From NCBI RefSeq assembly GCF_002575655.3, contig NC_053040.3:150661148-150725147 (forward strand): 64,000 nucleotides of DNA. Direction: 5' to 3'. The translations under genes were made by a program, and so were the position numbers. This document shows, piece after piece, positions 34,952 through 46,268 of this stretch (its first letter is position 1; each line of letters opens with the position of its first letter). This DNA comes from Aegilops tauschii subsp. strangulata. Its lineage: Eukaryota; Streptophyta; Magnoliopsida; Poales; Poaceae. Below the pieces are notes generated by a model. It did not search any database. It had not been told where the DNA came from and was given only the letters and a program-made list of their open reading frames with translations.

Positions 34952-35733
34952 TTTTTTCTATGAACAAAAATCTGAATTTTTAGTTCACAAATTTTTTCCA
35001 ACAAAACTTCACAAAAACTAATAGCAACTACTCATAGGGATACATAGAGGCCATAGCAAGCATTCAAACTACTTAGAACACTAAGAATTCAACATGCAAG
35101 CACATCTACAACAGCACCAAGAGTAGCTATTTATTCAAAGTATAAACCACTAAAACAAAATCTAATTGGAAAAGTGGTGGAGTCACATACCAAGCAACAA
35201 ATCCCCGAAACAGTTTCATAAATGGAGCTTCGAGCAAAGAGATCGAAATCCGTGGGTTTGAGCTCAAGAACACGGGAGAGAGAGCAAGAGTGATTTTTTT
35301 CTGGAGGTAGGTGACAATGTGGGCTAAGGAGATAAGTGAGGGGCCCACGTGGGGACCACAACCCCCCACGGTGCGCCAGGGGGTGCTGGCGCGCCCTGGT
35401 GGGTTGTGCCCACCAGGTGCACCCCCCCTCTGGTATTATTTGCACCAAAAATTCTTAAATATTCAGGGAAAATCATATAAAATTTTCAGGGCATTCTGAG
35501 AACTTTTATTTTTGGGTCATTTTTTATTGCACGGGAAATTCAGAAAACAGACAAAGCATGGCATTTTATTTTATTTAACTAATAAAAACAGAGAATAAAA
35601 ATGGGGACAGAAAGTAGTGCTTACTAAATTCATCAACTTCATATTGTTCAAAAATGATTCATTAATAAGGTTGATCAGGTCTTATTAACAACCACTTCCG
35701 ATTAGCATGAAACCGAAAAACTTCCCTAAATCA
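34952..35733 (-). mobile_element. Non-coding internal region of element F
   Basis: No gene. It contains a block (35340-35450) with gcgcgccctggtgggttgtg, similar to segments in the LTRs at 30500 and 48170. RT, RNase H and integrase, expected between protease and the 3' ORF, are absent here, so this element could not have been autonomous. Confidence 0.55.
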
Positions 35734-37128
35734 TTAAGTTACCTCAATGGGGATTTGCATCTCCCTAACAATAAGAATTTCATGTTTCTTTTTGACAGTA
35801 GGTAGAGGTATTTGAAAACTTCCAATAGTGATTGTCGGAGATTTTTCAATAACATTAATACCATTCACTTGGAATTTTTTCTTTGGAAAGTGCACCGTAT
35901 GCTCATTACCATTGATATGAAAAGTGACCTTGCTTTTATTGCAATCAATAACAGCCCTGCAGTATTCAAAGAAGGGTCTACCAAGGATAATCGACATGTT
36001 GTCGTCCTTGGGCATCTCAAGTATAACAAAGTCAGTCAAAATAGTAACATTAGCAACAACAACGGGCACATCCTCACAGATACCGGTAGGTATGGCAATT
36101 GACTTGTCAGCCATTGGCAAAGATATTTCAGTAGGTGTGAGTTTATTCAAGTCAAGTCTTTTATATAAAGAGAAAGGCATAACACTAACACCAGCTCCTA
36201 AATCACACAAAGCAGTTTTCACATAATTCTTTTTGATGGAGCAAGGTATAGTTGGTATTCCCGGATCTCCAAGTTTTTTAGGTACTCCATCTTTGAAAGT
36301 ATAATTAGCAAGCATAGTGGAGATTTCAGCTTTCGGTATTTTTCTCTTATTAGTGATGACGTCTTTCATATACTTTGCATAAGGAGGCATTTTCAAGATA
36401 TCAGTCAAGCGAGTACGCAAAAAGACTGGCCTCATCATTTCAGCAAAGCGTTCAAATTCTTCATCATCATTCTTTTTAGTTGACTTGGGTGGAAAAGGCA
36501 TAGGTTTTTGAACCCACGGTTCTCTTTCTTTACCGTGTTTCCTAGCCACAAAGTCTCTTTTATCATACCTTTTATTTTTAGGTTGTGGGTTATCAAGATC
36601 AATAGGTGGTTCTATCTCAACATCATTATCTGGTTCTATATCATTTGGTTGAGCATCTTCATGAACATCAGCATTATCTTTTTCATTATCACTAGGTGGA
36701 TGTTCATTACCAGATTGAGTTTCAGCATCTGAGATAGAAGTTTCATTTCCTTTATCAGGAGGTTTTTCTATTTCAGGTTCACTAGAAGTATGCAAAGTCC
36801 TATCATTTTTCTTCTTCTTTTTCTTTTTAGAAGGACTAGGTGCACTAATGTTAGCTCTTTGTGAGTCTTGTATAATTGTTTTTGGGTGTCCCTCAGGATA
36901 AAGTGGTTCCTGAGTCATTTTACCTCCTCTAGTTGCAACTCTAACAGCAAAGTCATGCATATTATGATTCATTTCATCAAGTAATTCTCTTTGTGATTTA
37001 GCAACTTGTTCTAACTGAGTTTGAACCATAGAAGCATGTTTTCCAACACCTCTAACATCATTTGAGATTCTAAATAACAAGTCACTCAAGCGAGCAATCA
37101 TATCAGAATTGTATTTCAATTGTTTCAT
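35734..37128 (-). pseudogene. Gag C-terminal region plus aspartic protease of element F
   Basis: 464-codon frame. The N-terminal 100 residues are gag-derived, followed by a low-complexity lysine run (KKKKKKKKNDR) and an acidic Asp/Asn/Pro-rich linker. The last 200 residues are a retropepsin-like domain with the active-site-like LCDLGAGVSVMP (about residue 310) and the flap-side SIILGRPFF (about residue 390). The usual DS/TGA is DLGA here, as in many plant Athila-like proteases. It belongs with the gag frames to the right, separated from them by frame breaks near 37125-37128 and 37440. Confidence 0.75.
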
Positions 37129-37443
37129 AACATTTGCATTGAAGTGATCTTGTTTTCTAATGTAGTTTTCAACTCATAAAAGCATTGGCTAGGATGCATA
37201 TTGTGAGGATTATCATTTTCATTGAACTTCATAAGAGAATTTACCTCTACCACCTTAGGCATTGGTGGTGTATTAAGCCCATGTATTTCTTCAACAGGAG
37301 GTAAATTTTTAACATCCTCAGCTTTAATACCTTTTTCCTTCATAGATTTATTTGCCTCTTGCATATCTTCAGCACTGAGATATAATATACCCCTCTTCTT
37401 CGGAGTGGGTTTAGCCGGTGGTTCAAGAATAGTCCAATCATCA
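37125..37443 (-). pseudogene. Gag linker segment of element F
   Basis: Short frame between the protease ORF and the gag core. It reads ILYLSAEDMQEANKSMKEK and PPMPKVVEVNSLMKFNEN. A stop separates it from the gag core and another from the protease frame. Confidence 0.5.
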
Positions 37444-38019
37444 TAATTTTTTCAGTATGTTATTCAATAATTCTTCAGCTTGAGCAATAGTTCGTTCCCT
37501 AAAAACACAACCAGCACAACTATCTAGGAAGTCCCTAGAAGCATCGGTTAGTCCATTATAGAAGATATCAAGTATTTCATTTTTCTTAAGAGGGTGATCA
37601 GGCAAAGCATTAAGTAACTGGCAAAGCCTCCCCCAAGCTTGTAGGAGACTCTCTTCTTTAGTTTGCACAAAGTTAAATATTTCCTGCAAGGCAGCTTGTT
37701 TCTTATGAGCAGGGAAATATTTTTCAGAGAAGTAATAAATCATATCCTGGGGACTACGCACACAACCAGGAGTAAGAGTATTGTACCAAGCTTTAGCATC
37801 ACCCTTTAATGAGAAAGAAAATAATTTGAGAATAAAGTAATAGCGAGTTTTCTCATCATGAGTAAAAAGGCTGGCTATCTCATTCAACTTAGTAAGATGT
37901 GCCACAATAGTTTCAGTTTCATAACCATGGAAAGGATCAGATTCAACCAAAGTAATTAACTCTGGGTCGACAGAGAATTCATAATCCCTATCAGCAATAT
38001 AGATAGGTGAAGTAGCAAA
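37441..38019 (-). pseudogene. Gag core (retrotransposon gag family) of element F
   Basis: Contains the hallmark gag segment GDAKAWYNTLTPG, followed by FSEKYFPAHKKQAALQEIFN and then KEESLLQAWGRLCQLL and LDIFYNGLTDASRDFLD. These match the Ty3/gypsy gag capsid-like region. The frame is open from the TAG at 38022-38020 to the stop at 37441. Confidence 0.8.
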
Positions 38020-38514
38020 CTAAGGATCACATTTCATTCTAGCATTCAGAGATTTTTCTTTATACTTGTATAGTAATTTCTCTAGATCATCTCTATCATT
38101 GCAAGCAAGAATATCTCTAGTGGTTTCTTCACTCATAACATAACCTTCCGGTACCTTAGGCAATTCATATCTAGGAAGGCTAGTTCTAGCAGGTGTTTTA
38201 GGAGTTTCAATTTCAAGCTCATCATCAGATTCAACAACATCATGTTCTATTACTCTAGCAATTTGTTCATCAAGAAAATCACCAAGTGGCACATCATCAT
38301 TATCAAGCAAGGTACTAGCATCATCATAAGCATCATTCATAGTAGGAGTAGCATCATCAATAACTTGCGACATATTAGAATTCATAGCATGTGGTGGTGT
38401 TGCAAGTTTACTCATAACAGAAGGTGAATCTAAAGCAGAACTGGATGGCAGTTTCTTACCTCCCCTCGTGCTTGAGGGAAATATCTTAGGTTTAGGATCC
38501 TTCAGATTATTCAT
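38020..38514 (-). pseudogene. Gag N-terminal region of element F
   Basis: ATG at 38514 (MNNLKDPKPKIFPSSTRGGK). An acidic Asp-rich middle is followed by PRYELPKVPEGYVMSEETTR and KLLYKYKEKSLNARMKCDP. It stops at TAG 38022-38020 directly upstream of the gag core, where the frame otherwise continues, so gag is split by one stop codon. It lies 49 bases behind the primer-binding site. Confidence 0.7.
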
Positions 38515-38562
38515 AGTGATAATATGATAATAATCCCAAGTGAATCAACAAATATAGCTATG

Positions 38563-38581
38563 CTCCCTGGCAACGGCACCA
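38563..38581 (-). promoter_or_regulatory. Primer-binding site of element F
   Basis: The minus strand reads TGGTGCCGTTGCCAGGGAG, 11 bases behind the LTR end. It resembles the tRNA-Asp-type site at 31820 with two changes. It fixes the LTR at 38593-48444 as the 5' LTR of a minus-strand element. Confidence 0.75.
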
Positions 38582-38592
38582 GAAAAAGGTCT

Positions 38593-38722
38593 TGATAACC
38601 CACAAGTATAGGGGATCGCAACATTTTTCGAGGGTAGAGTATTCAACTGAAATTTATAGATTCGACACAAGGGGAGCCAAAGAATATTCGAAGGTATTAG
38701 TAGCTGAGTTGTCAATTTAACC
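38593..38722 (-). mobile_element. Element F 5' LTR, inner part (130 bp)
   Basis: On the plus strand it starts tgataacccacaagtatagg, the reverse of a TG...TATCA LTR end. It is interrupted after taacc by element E and continues at 47161. Confidence 0.8.
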
Positions 38723-39644
38723 TGTCGGATCACGGGTTCTGGCAAAACCCTCAAGGTTCGAACACTAGGGTGCACGCGGAGATTTCCTCCCTACCGATCT
38801 ACGCCCTAGCTCGCTAAGATCTCGCAGACGAACTCGACGAACTCGCAACACAAAGACACAAGATTTATACTGGTTCAGGCCACCGTTGTGGTGTAACACC
38901 CTACTCCAGTGTGGTGGTGGTGGATTGCCTCTTGGGCTGATGATGAACAATACAAGGGGAAGAACAGCCTCCTGAGATTGAGGTGTTCTTGTGCTCTACC
39001 GACTAGTGGGTGCAAGGATGGAGTGGATCCAGTCCAAGATGATCTGCCCTACTGTGGTCGCTAGTTCTACTTATATAGGCCCTGGTCCTCTCCCCAAATA
39101 TTGAGCGGGAAGGGAGCCAACAACGGCCAATTTGAAAGGGGACAGCTAGTACAGCTTATCCTGACAAAAGCGGTCTTCGCCTGCGGAAAGCTCTGGTGAT
39201 GATGCCGTCTTGGGCTCCATGATGACCTCCATCCTGCTGTCCCGCTGGTCTTGGTCTCATTGCACCGATATGGAAACCTTTGCCTGATGCCTCGGTACTC
39301 CGTGCCTGCACTTGCCCCCTTAGCACCGAAGAGGAAACAAGGACGCTACGTGCACTGGCGCCCGCCTGGCGCCCGCCTGGCGCCCGCCTGATCTTGATCG
39401 TCATGGCTCACGTCACGAGAGCCTCACGAGGTTTGCCACGCCTTGATGTCTCCGCTCCTCGCGAGGCAGCCTGGAAAGGCCGCTCCTAAGGAAGTCTCGC
39501 ATCGTCCGCCTCGCGAGGCTTGGCCCCTCGCGAGGGTCTTGAATGCCTTGTTGATGAAGATGGGCCATACAGGCCTGCTCGCATAGCCACGCCGTGGGCC
39601 GCAGGCAGGCATGTCTGGGGACCCCCGTTCCCAGAAAGCCGACG
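38723..39644 (-). repeat. 3' LTR of element E (left)
   Basis: Starts TGTCGGATCACGGG on the plus strand and ends cagaaagccgacg. It carries three tandem copies of tggcgcccgcc near 39356-39387, where the other LTR has one, which explains part of the length difference (922 versus 868). Confidence 0.88.
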
Positions 39645-39885
39645 GTAGCCCCCGGGCCCAAGGTGCGCTCGGGCTTGGCTTCGTGGCGAAGCCAAAGGTC
39701 AAGTGCAGAGCGCCGCGGGCCCCAAAAGCCTACGGCCTTGGTCGACGCGTGGCGGTTGACTGGACGTGGGCGCTTCCGCTTCCCCACGCTGCCTCGGCAA
39801 CTGCTCGACTTGACAAGTCCCTGCGACATGCAAGGAAACTCATCATTACCTGTGATCGTGGGGGTGCTGGTTGGCCTTCTTCCAC

Positions 39886-39892
39886 TATAAAT
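39886..39892 (+). promoter_or_regulatory. TATA box of the antisense gene in element E
   Basis: TATAAAT followed by gggga, 85 bases upstream of the ATG at 39971, with a pyrimidine-rich leader (cttcttcctccttg). Element D has TATAAAA plus gggga at the equivalent place. Confidence 0.6.
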
Positions 39893-39970
39893 GGGGAGGG
39901 GGCGGAGCCCCCATCGCCCATCTCTTCTTGGTTCACTCGCTTCTTCCTCCTTGTTCCACCGCTAGCAGCA

Positions 39971-40761
39971 ATGGCGCCGTCGAAGAGGTTCTCTGCCGCA
40001 GAAAAGGGCAAAGCCCCTTGGGAGGGACCCGGCTCCCCGGCGCCCAAGCGAGGACGTGGCCGTCCCCGCAAGCATGCCGCGACCCCCGCCGTGTCTCCCG
40101 GCTATCGGGGTGCCGCTGCAGTGCGTGGCAGGAGTCGCCCTGGTCGTGGCAGTCCTGTCGACGAAAGGAGACGCGCCGTGGTTGCGCGGCCTCCCCGACC
40201 GCGGTTCCATGCGTCAGAGGTGCTGCCGGGTTCGTTCTCTGGTCGGAGGATCCGGACGGCAGCTGGCTCCAGCTCCCCCGCTTCTTTGCCGACGAGTTGC
40301 CGGCCTCCGGTCCAGGCGGGCTCTGGCTGTAGGCAGACGGCTGCTGCAGCCGGGCTTCTTGGGTCGCGGTCGAGGTCTCCGTCGCGGGCAACATAGCTCT
40401 GGCCCACGGTTGGCGGACGTTCGCCCGCGCATGCGGCCAGGGCAGGCGGTGCACCCTCCACTTCAAGTTTGACGGCGATGCGTCCCTCTACATGAGGGTG
40501 TTCGAGGAAGACAGTCGCCGCGCCGGATGCTGCCCGGAGGTGAACGACGGCGAGGAGGTGCTCGGCCTTGGCAATGGTCGGGATGAGGAGGAGGACGAAC
40601 CCACCGGCCGCGCCTCGTCTGGCTATGGTGGCTCCTCCCTTGGCGACAGTTCCAGCAGCGGCGGCCTTGATCAGCCGCCACGCCATCGCGCCCGCTTCGA
40701 AGGTGGTAGTGGCTCGTCTTGTCGCCGCGCATCGGTGAAGCGTGAGGAGGGGTCCGACTAG
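39971..40761 (+). pseudogene. Antisense B3/AT-hook-like protein gene of element E, one frameshift and one stop
   Basis: The start MAPSKRFSAAEKGKAPWEGP is followed by an AT-hook-like motif PKRGRGRPRKH (residues 25-36), a basic Arg-rich region, then a B3-like domain. The domain is recognisable in the third frame as WLQLPRFFADELPASGPGG, WVAVEVSVAGNIALAHGW, RTFARACGQGRRCTLHFKFD and YMRVFEEDSRRAGCC. An acidic tail (DEEEDEP), Ser/Gly-rich sequence and a final VKREEGSD complete it. The total of 791 bases is one short of a whole number of codons. The frame changes near 40229, consistent with a single-base loss, and TAG at 40330-40332 interrupts the domain. B3 domains bind DNA in plant transcription factors; a role in regulating the element or host genes is inference. 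It lies antisense to pol, between integrase and the 3' LTR. Confidence 0.7.
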
Positions 40762-41614
40762 ACCCGGGACGTCGCCAGGCCCTGCCCTCGTCGACTGCTG
40801 CAGGGGCGAGCGCCGCTTTTGTCATGTTCCCCTTTTCCTTCCTGCATCGAAATGAAACCAGCATGGGCCCCGAGGGTCGTGTATCGAACCATAACTTATT
40901 AACCATTATGCTACGCTTGTTGTTTCAGTGCTGTGTGGCTATTTTGCGCAAAGATAACTTAGCCTGGTGCATTCGGGGCGCCCTCCTCCTTACGAGGCGT
41001 TTATATCGTCGTGTCCATCTTAACCTAGTGGTCTTCGATTGCTCAGGAACTGCAAAAAATTCGTTAGGGAGTTTGCCAGGAGATTTGTCGTTCACCCAAG
41101 CCTTGACCCGGCGCCTTGTATCGCGGTACCCAAGGGGCACGGATTAGAAGAGATGCGCCAGCTTTCGGGCTCGAACGAGGGTGGCTCGCGAGAAGGCAGA
41201 GAGAAGAAAAACGCTCACGAGGGCACCTGCCTAGCCCCCCTTGCGAGGTAGGCGAGAGAGAGAACATGAGCGAACCAGAGCCGGAAAATGTGGTAAGAGG
41301 CGAGGGAATCGAATCAGCAAGGAACATCAAAGGCAAACTTCGATTAAGGAAAAAGTGAGCCAACTACGGAAAGCAAATGAAAAACCGCGTCCGGCACCTA
41401 ATCTAGTCTTCAAGTCTTCTCACCAGCGCGGAGCTAAGTGCTACCACTAGGCGTGGGAGGGAGCCCCAGGGCCTGAGGCCGGCGCTCTTGAGACTCCGGG
41501 GCGTGTACATCCCCACTCATTATTACGTGAGAGTGTCACGGGCAGCGATTCTTCACAGGCACCGGGCCTTCTTCACAGGCTCTGGGCCTTTCTTCACAGG
41601 CTCTGGGCCTTGCT
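40762..41614. other. Spacer between antisense gene and integrase in element E
   Basis: Non-coding intergenic part of element E, where two convergent transcripts would meet. Near 41540-41620 a 20-22-base unit (cttcacaggctctgggcct) is repeated three to four times. Confidence 0.55.
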
Positions 41615-42545
41615 TCATGGGTAGAACTTCCGGAGGTGCTGGATGTTCCAGGCGTTCTGGATGGGTATCCCGTCCTGTGTCTCCAGGCGCGCGGCGCCAG
41701 GCCTGGAGACATGGACGACCCTGAACGGGCTCTCCCACATGGGTGAAAGCTTGTGCAGCCCTTCCCTGGAGAGGACCCGCCTCAGAATGAGGTCGCCCGC
41801 CTCGAGCGTCCTGGAGCGGAAGTTGCGGCAGTTGTATCGCCGTAGCGCCTGGTGGTACCTTGCCGCCCTTAGTGCAGCTTCGCAACGACGTTTCTCCCCC
41901 AGCACGAGGTCCATCCCCCACATGGCGTCCTGCTGTGTTTCATCGAACGCCAGGACCCATGCGGAGTGATGCTTAACCTCGTGAGGAAGGACTGCTTCAG
42001 CTCCGTAGATAAGGAAGAATGGGGTCTCGCCCGTTTGTTTGGTGGCGGTGGTGCGGATGGACCACAGCACGGACTGGAGCTCGTCGTGCCAGCCCCTGCC
42101 ACAGGCCTCGAGCTTCTTCTTGAAGGTCCTGGTCTTGAGGCCCCTCAGGACCTCCACGTTGGCGCGTTCGGCCTGACCATTGCTCCTGGGGTGCGCCACC
42201 GAAGCGTAGCAGATCTGCGTTCCAAGGTTAGCACAGTTGGTTTTGAAAAGGTTACTAGTGAACTGTGAGCCATTATATATGATGATCCGGTTGGGGACCC
42301 CGAAGCGACTCACGAGGCCCTTGATGAACTTGACAGCAGAGCCAGCTGGGATGGTACGGACGGCTTCCACTTCCGCCCACTTGGTGAACTTGGTGATGGC
42401 GACGTAGAGGTAGCGGTAGCCCCCAGGCGCGCGAGGGAACGGGCCCAAGATGTCCAGCCCCCAGACCGCGAACGGCCACGTGAGCGGAATGGTCTGGAGG
42501 CCCTAAGCCAGCTGATGAATCTGCTTGGCGTGGAACTGGCAGGCT
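41615..42545 (-). pseudogene. Integrase of element E, with stop and altered catalytic site
   Basis: From 42545 the frame reads the end of the zinc-binding region (CEACQFHAKQIHQLA), a TAG at 42505-42503, then the core starting WGLDILGPFPR with the first catalytic Asp. The second catalytic position is Tyr (codon 42277-42275) in IIIYNGSQFTS, where retroviral-type integrases have Asp. The Glu region, HPRSNGQAERANVEVLRGLK, is kept. The C-terminal part (GDLILRRVLSREGLHKLSPM) ends NAWNIQHLRKFYP. Stop plus Asp-to-Tyr change means no DDE catalysis. It follows RNase H as usual for Ty3/gypsy pol. Confidence 0.82.
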
Positions 42546-42851
42546 TCGCAGGACTTCATCAGCTCAGCTACGTCGTTGAGTGCAGTGGGCCAGTAGAACC
42601 CACTGCGGAATACTTCGCCGACAAGGGTCCGTGATGACGAGTGGTGCCCGCAGTCCCCCGCCATGTATGTCAGTTAGCAGCTCCTTCCCCTGGTCCCTGG
42701 AAATGCAGCGCAGGGAAACGTCGTTTGGCCGCTTCCTGTACAACTCACCGTTGTGGATGCAGTACGCCGTGGCTTGCTGAACCACACGCTCTGCATCCAC
42801 CTCCTTCTCTGGCAGCGCCCCTTGCATCAGATATTCCTTGAATTCCTCGGT

Positions 42852-44486
42852 CTAGCATCCCTCCTGAGTCTCGAGTGCCAAGAGCAGGTGAGCTCCTGAG
42901 GTCGGGCCACAGGCCGGGGCTCCTGTGGCAGGAGGCTGTGGGAGCTCCTCCTGAGGCTGAGCTGTGCTTGAAAGTGGTGGTGTCGCCGATGGCTTGAAGA
43001 GCCGTTCCTCAAAGACGCCGGGCTCCTGTGGCTGCCGCTTGGATGCCCTCCTGGCGATGTCGTCGGCTTCCTTGTTGGTGCCCTGGGGCACGTGCTGCAG
43101 CTCCAGGCCCAAGAACTTCTTTTTCATCTTGCGCACCTCTGCGAGGTATGCCTCCATATGCTCGTCATTTGGCTCGTATACCTGGTTGGAGAAGTTGACG
43201 AGGAGCTGCGAGTCGCCTCTAACGATAAGGCACTTCACCCCCAGAGCTGTCGCGGCCTTCAGGCCAGCTATGAGGCCTTCATATTCTGCGATGTTGTTGG
43301 AGACCTTCTTGCCCTGCTGAAAGCAGAGCTGCACGGCGTAGTAGAGCTTATCCTGAGTGGGCAAGATGAGTACGGCTCCAGCCCCTGTGCCCTGGTGCGC
43401 GAAGGCGCCATCGAAGTACATGACCCAACCGTCTGGTGCCTCACTTCCTGGCGAGGTGGACCGGTCTTCGCCTACTTCAAGTGTCGGGACGTCCGTCCAT
43501 TCCGCCACAAAATCAGTGAGCGCGGCTCCCTTGATGACCCTGGTAGTGCTGAACTCTAATTGGAATGCTTGCAGCTCGATGTTCCACTTAGCGACCCTTT
43601 CCAGCAGAATTGGGGCTCCTGAGCACCCTCTCCAATGGGTAGGCTGAGACAACCTTGATGGGGTGCCCCTGGAAGTAGTGCCGCAGCTTGCGCGAGGCCA
43701 CCAAGAGTGCGAGCAGGAGCTTATGAGGCATGGGATATCGTGCCCTCGCATCTCGCAACACGGTGCTGACGAAATACACCGAGTGTTCGACGAGGGCTGG
43801 CGCGGTATTTGGGCTCGCGTCTTGCGGAAGTTGAGACGCCTCCTGAGGTGACGGGACTCCTGACGCCTGATTGTTTGTGGGAATTTTGGCGGCGGCGTCC
43901 TGTTGAGCTTGGTCTTCTGTCGGCGCTGCCACGACTCTTGCGGTGCCTTCCTGATCTTGCATTGCTTTAGTTGTAGCCCGGCGCAGCGCGCCCTTGGCTT
44001 GGTGCTCCTCCCAAACCGCCACCAGTGTTGCGCTGGGGAGTACGGGGTAGCGGTGAGGTAGAGTACTAGGGGCTCGAGGGGTCGTGGCGCTACCATCACC
44101 GGAAGGCTGGTCAAGTATCTCTTGAGGTCTTGAAAAGCTCGGTCGGCCTCCTGGGTCCACTCGAATGGGCCTTTCTTCGTCATCAGCTTGAAGAAGGGTA
44201 GGGCGCGTTCCCCTAGCTTGGAGATGAAGCGTCCCAACGCAGTTACCCGACCAGCCAGCTTCTGCATCTCCCTAAGGGTCTGCGGCGGGCTCATGTCCTC
44301 GATGGCCTTGATCTTCTCTAGATTCGCCTCGAGCCCTCTGTGGGACACGAGGAAGCCCAGCAGCTTGCCGGAAGGGACGCCGAACACACACTTCTTTGGG
44401 TTAAGCCGCAAGTTCACTTGGCGCAGGCTCGTGAAGGTGTCTTCTAGGTCTTGAATCAAGGTCCTTGCCTCCCGAGACTTCACCAC
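42852..44486 (-). pseudogene. RT C-terminus, RNase H and archaeal-type RNase H of element E
   Basis: The frame starts just after the RT active site with VKSREARTLIQDLEDTFTSL, then the thumb/connection (NPKKCVFGVPSGKLLGFLVS, GRFISKLGERALPFFKLM). The standard RNase H (about 44060-43610) is shifted into another frame and returns to this one at VAKWNIELQAFQLEF. The second, archaeal-type RNase H lies at about 43430-43040: MYFDGAFAHQGTGAGAVLIL, NNIAEYEGLIAGLKAATAL, CLIVRGDSQLLVNFSNQV and NKEADDIARRAS. Its catalytic D, E, D and D positions are present. This extra domain defines the Tat lineage of Ty3/gypsy elements. Confidence 0.82.
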
Positions 44487-44730
44487 AATGTCGTCGACGT
44501 AGGCCTATGTGTTTCTCCCGAGCTGCCACCCCAAGGCGATGTGCATCAGTCGCTGAAAGGTTGCGCCCGCATTGCGCAATCCAAAGGGCATGCAGGTGTA
44601 GCAGTACACCCCACACGGGGGTCAGGAAGGCTGTCTTCTCCACATCTTCTACCGCCATCTTGATCTGGTGATATCCTGAGAACGCATCCAGGAAGCACAG
44701 CAGGTCGCACTCGCGGTGGAGTCGACGATC
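44401..44730 (-). pseudogene. Reverse transcriptase central region of element E (frame-broken)
   Basis: The YVDD active-site box is at 44501-44490 (AYVDDIVVK), preceded in frame by TAG at 44507-44505. Upstream, fragments of the fingers/palm (MAVEDVEKTAF) lie in another frame, and a break near 44715 separates them from the protease-RT frame to the right. All parts are collinear with Ty3/gypsy RT. Confidence 0.75.
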
Positions 44731-45929
44731 TGATCAATGCGTGGGAGTGGGAATGAATCTTGGGGGCAGGCTTTGTTAAGGTTGGTGAAGTCGACGCACA
44801 TCCGTTCCTTCCCGCCTTTCTTCGGCACTAGCACGCGGTTTGCCAGCCACTCGGGATACTGAACCTCATGAATTGCACCCGCCGCCTCCAGCTTGCGGGT
44901 CTCTTGGACGATGAAGGCCTGCTTCTCAGTAGACGTCCGTCTCGCCCGCTGCTTCACGGGGCGTACATTGGGGCATACCCTTAAGTGATGCTGAATCACC
45001 TCTCTCGGGACTCCTACCAGCTGATTGGGCTCCCACGCGAATATATCCTTGTTTGCGCGCAAGAACTTCACCAATGCTTCCTCTAGACCTGGGTCGAGGC
45101 TGGCACCTATGGTAAAGGTGGCTCCTGAGGGCCCGTCCTTGTTGACTGGTACCTGCTTGGTTTCCGCCTTGTCTTGTGTGAACAACTGCTTCTTGTTGGT
45201 CGGTACGGCTCCCTTGGGCTCAGAGGTGCCCGCGTCGGCAGGCTGCACCGCCGCAGCAGTTTTGAGGGCGAGCTTGAGCACCGCCAGGGCCTCCTTGGCG
45301 TCCCCTTTGACAGTGAGGACGCCTTTGCTCCCAGGCATCTTCATGAGGTTGTAGGCCGGATGAGTCGCTGCCATGAGCTGGGCCAGAGCCGGGTACCCGA
45401 GAATGGCGTTGTACGGGAGACCGATGCGGGCGATGTCGAAGTCGACCAGCTCGGTGCGGTAGTTGTCGCGCGTGCCGAAGGTGACGAGAAGGCGGATCTG
45501 TCCCAGAGAGCGGGCAGTGCCACCACCAACTCCTGAGAAAGGCCTGCTGAGGCTGAGCCGCTCGAATGGCACGTGAAGAAGGTTGAAGGCCTCCACGGAG
45601 AGCAAGTTGAGGCCGGCACCGCCGTCGATGAGGGTCTTGGTAATAGCCACGTTGCAGATGGTGGGCGTGCGGAGCATTGGGAGCATGCCCAAGCCGGCGG
45701 TGGAGTCCGGGTGGTCCTCTGAGCCGAAGGTGAGGCCGGCCTCCGGTGCAGCCCAACCCGGCGGAGCCCCCGGGCGCTTGGAAGCGGCACCAATCTGGCA
45801 GAGGAGCGGCTTGACGTGGCAATCTGAAGGCAGTGCTTGAGAGCCGCCCAGCAGGGCCGTGACTGTGTGGTGCGCCGGTACCGCATGGCGAGCAGTGAAG
45901 AGGTCGCGGAGTTCCCCCCAGGATGCCAC
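44649..45929 (-). pseudogene. Gag remnant, aspartic protease and RT N-terminus of element E
   Basis: A 426-codon frame opens with the end of gag (MASWGELRDLFTARHAVPAH). The retropepsin-like part has the active-site-like TLIDGGAGLNLLS (near 45620) and YNAILGYPALAQL. A linker (DPGLEEALVKFLRANKDIFA) is followed by the RT start with AAGAIHEVQYPEWLANRVLV and MCVDFTNLNKACPQDSFPLP. It ends where a frameshift turns the RT palm out of frame. Gag passes to protease within about 100 residues, and no CCHC zinc knuckle is visible, so part of gag seems deleted. Confidence 0.78.
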
Positions 45930-46211
45930 CGTGAATCAAGGGAGGTTGAGCAGCCAGGCGCGTGGCTCGCCGGCGAGGGCCATGGGGAGCAAGTTGGCCA
46001 TGACCTTGTCGTCGCCCCCGGCCTCGAGGACGGCCTCCTCGTATGCCAACAGGAAAGCTGACGGGTCTGCTGCGCCGTCGTAGCGCGGCGGCATCTCCGG
46101 CCTAAACTTGGGTGGCCATCACACCTGCCGCAGGGCGGGGGCCAGGGCTCGGAGCCCCCTAGCCCCATCGTCAGCACCGGCCGTTGGAGCCGGTGGCGGG
46201 GCGCCAGCCAT
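45930..46211 (-). pseudogene. Gag N-terminus of element E with two TGA codons
   Basis: ATG at 46211-46209 (MAGAPPPAPTAGADDGARGL). TGA codons interrupt one continuous frame at 46121-46119 and 45938-45936. Between them AFLLAYEEAVLEAGGDDKVM and MALAGEPRAWLLNLP are gag-type sequence. It starts 77 bases behind the 5' LTR. Confidence 0.65.
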
Positions 46212-46268
46212 GAGGGCGAAGTGCGGTGGTGGCGGAGCGTAGGCTGGTGGAGAGGAGCTACGGCGCAC

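Noticed and set aside
39933..40686. Long minus-strand frames opposite the antisense B3 gene in element E
   Set aside because: They are shadows of the GC-rich plus-strand gene. The recognisable B3 residues are on the plus strand.
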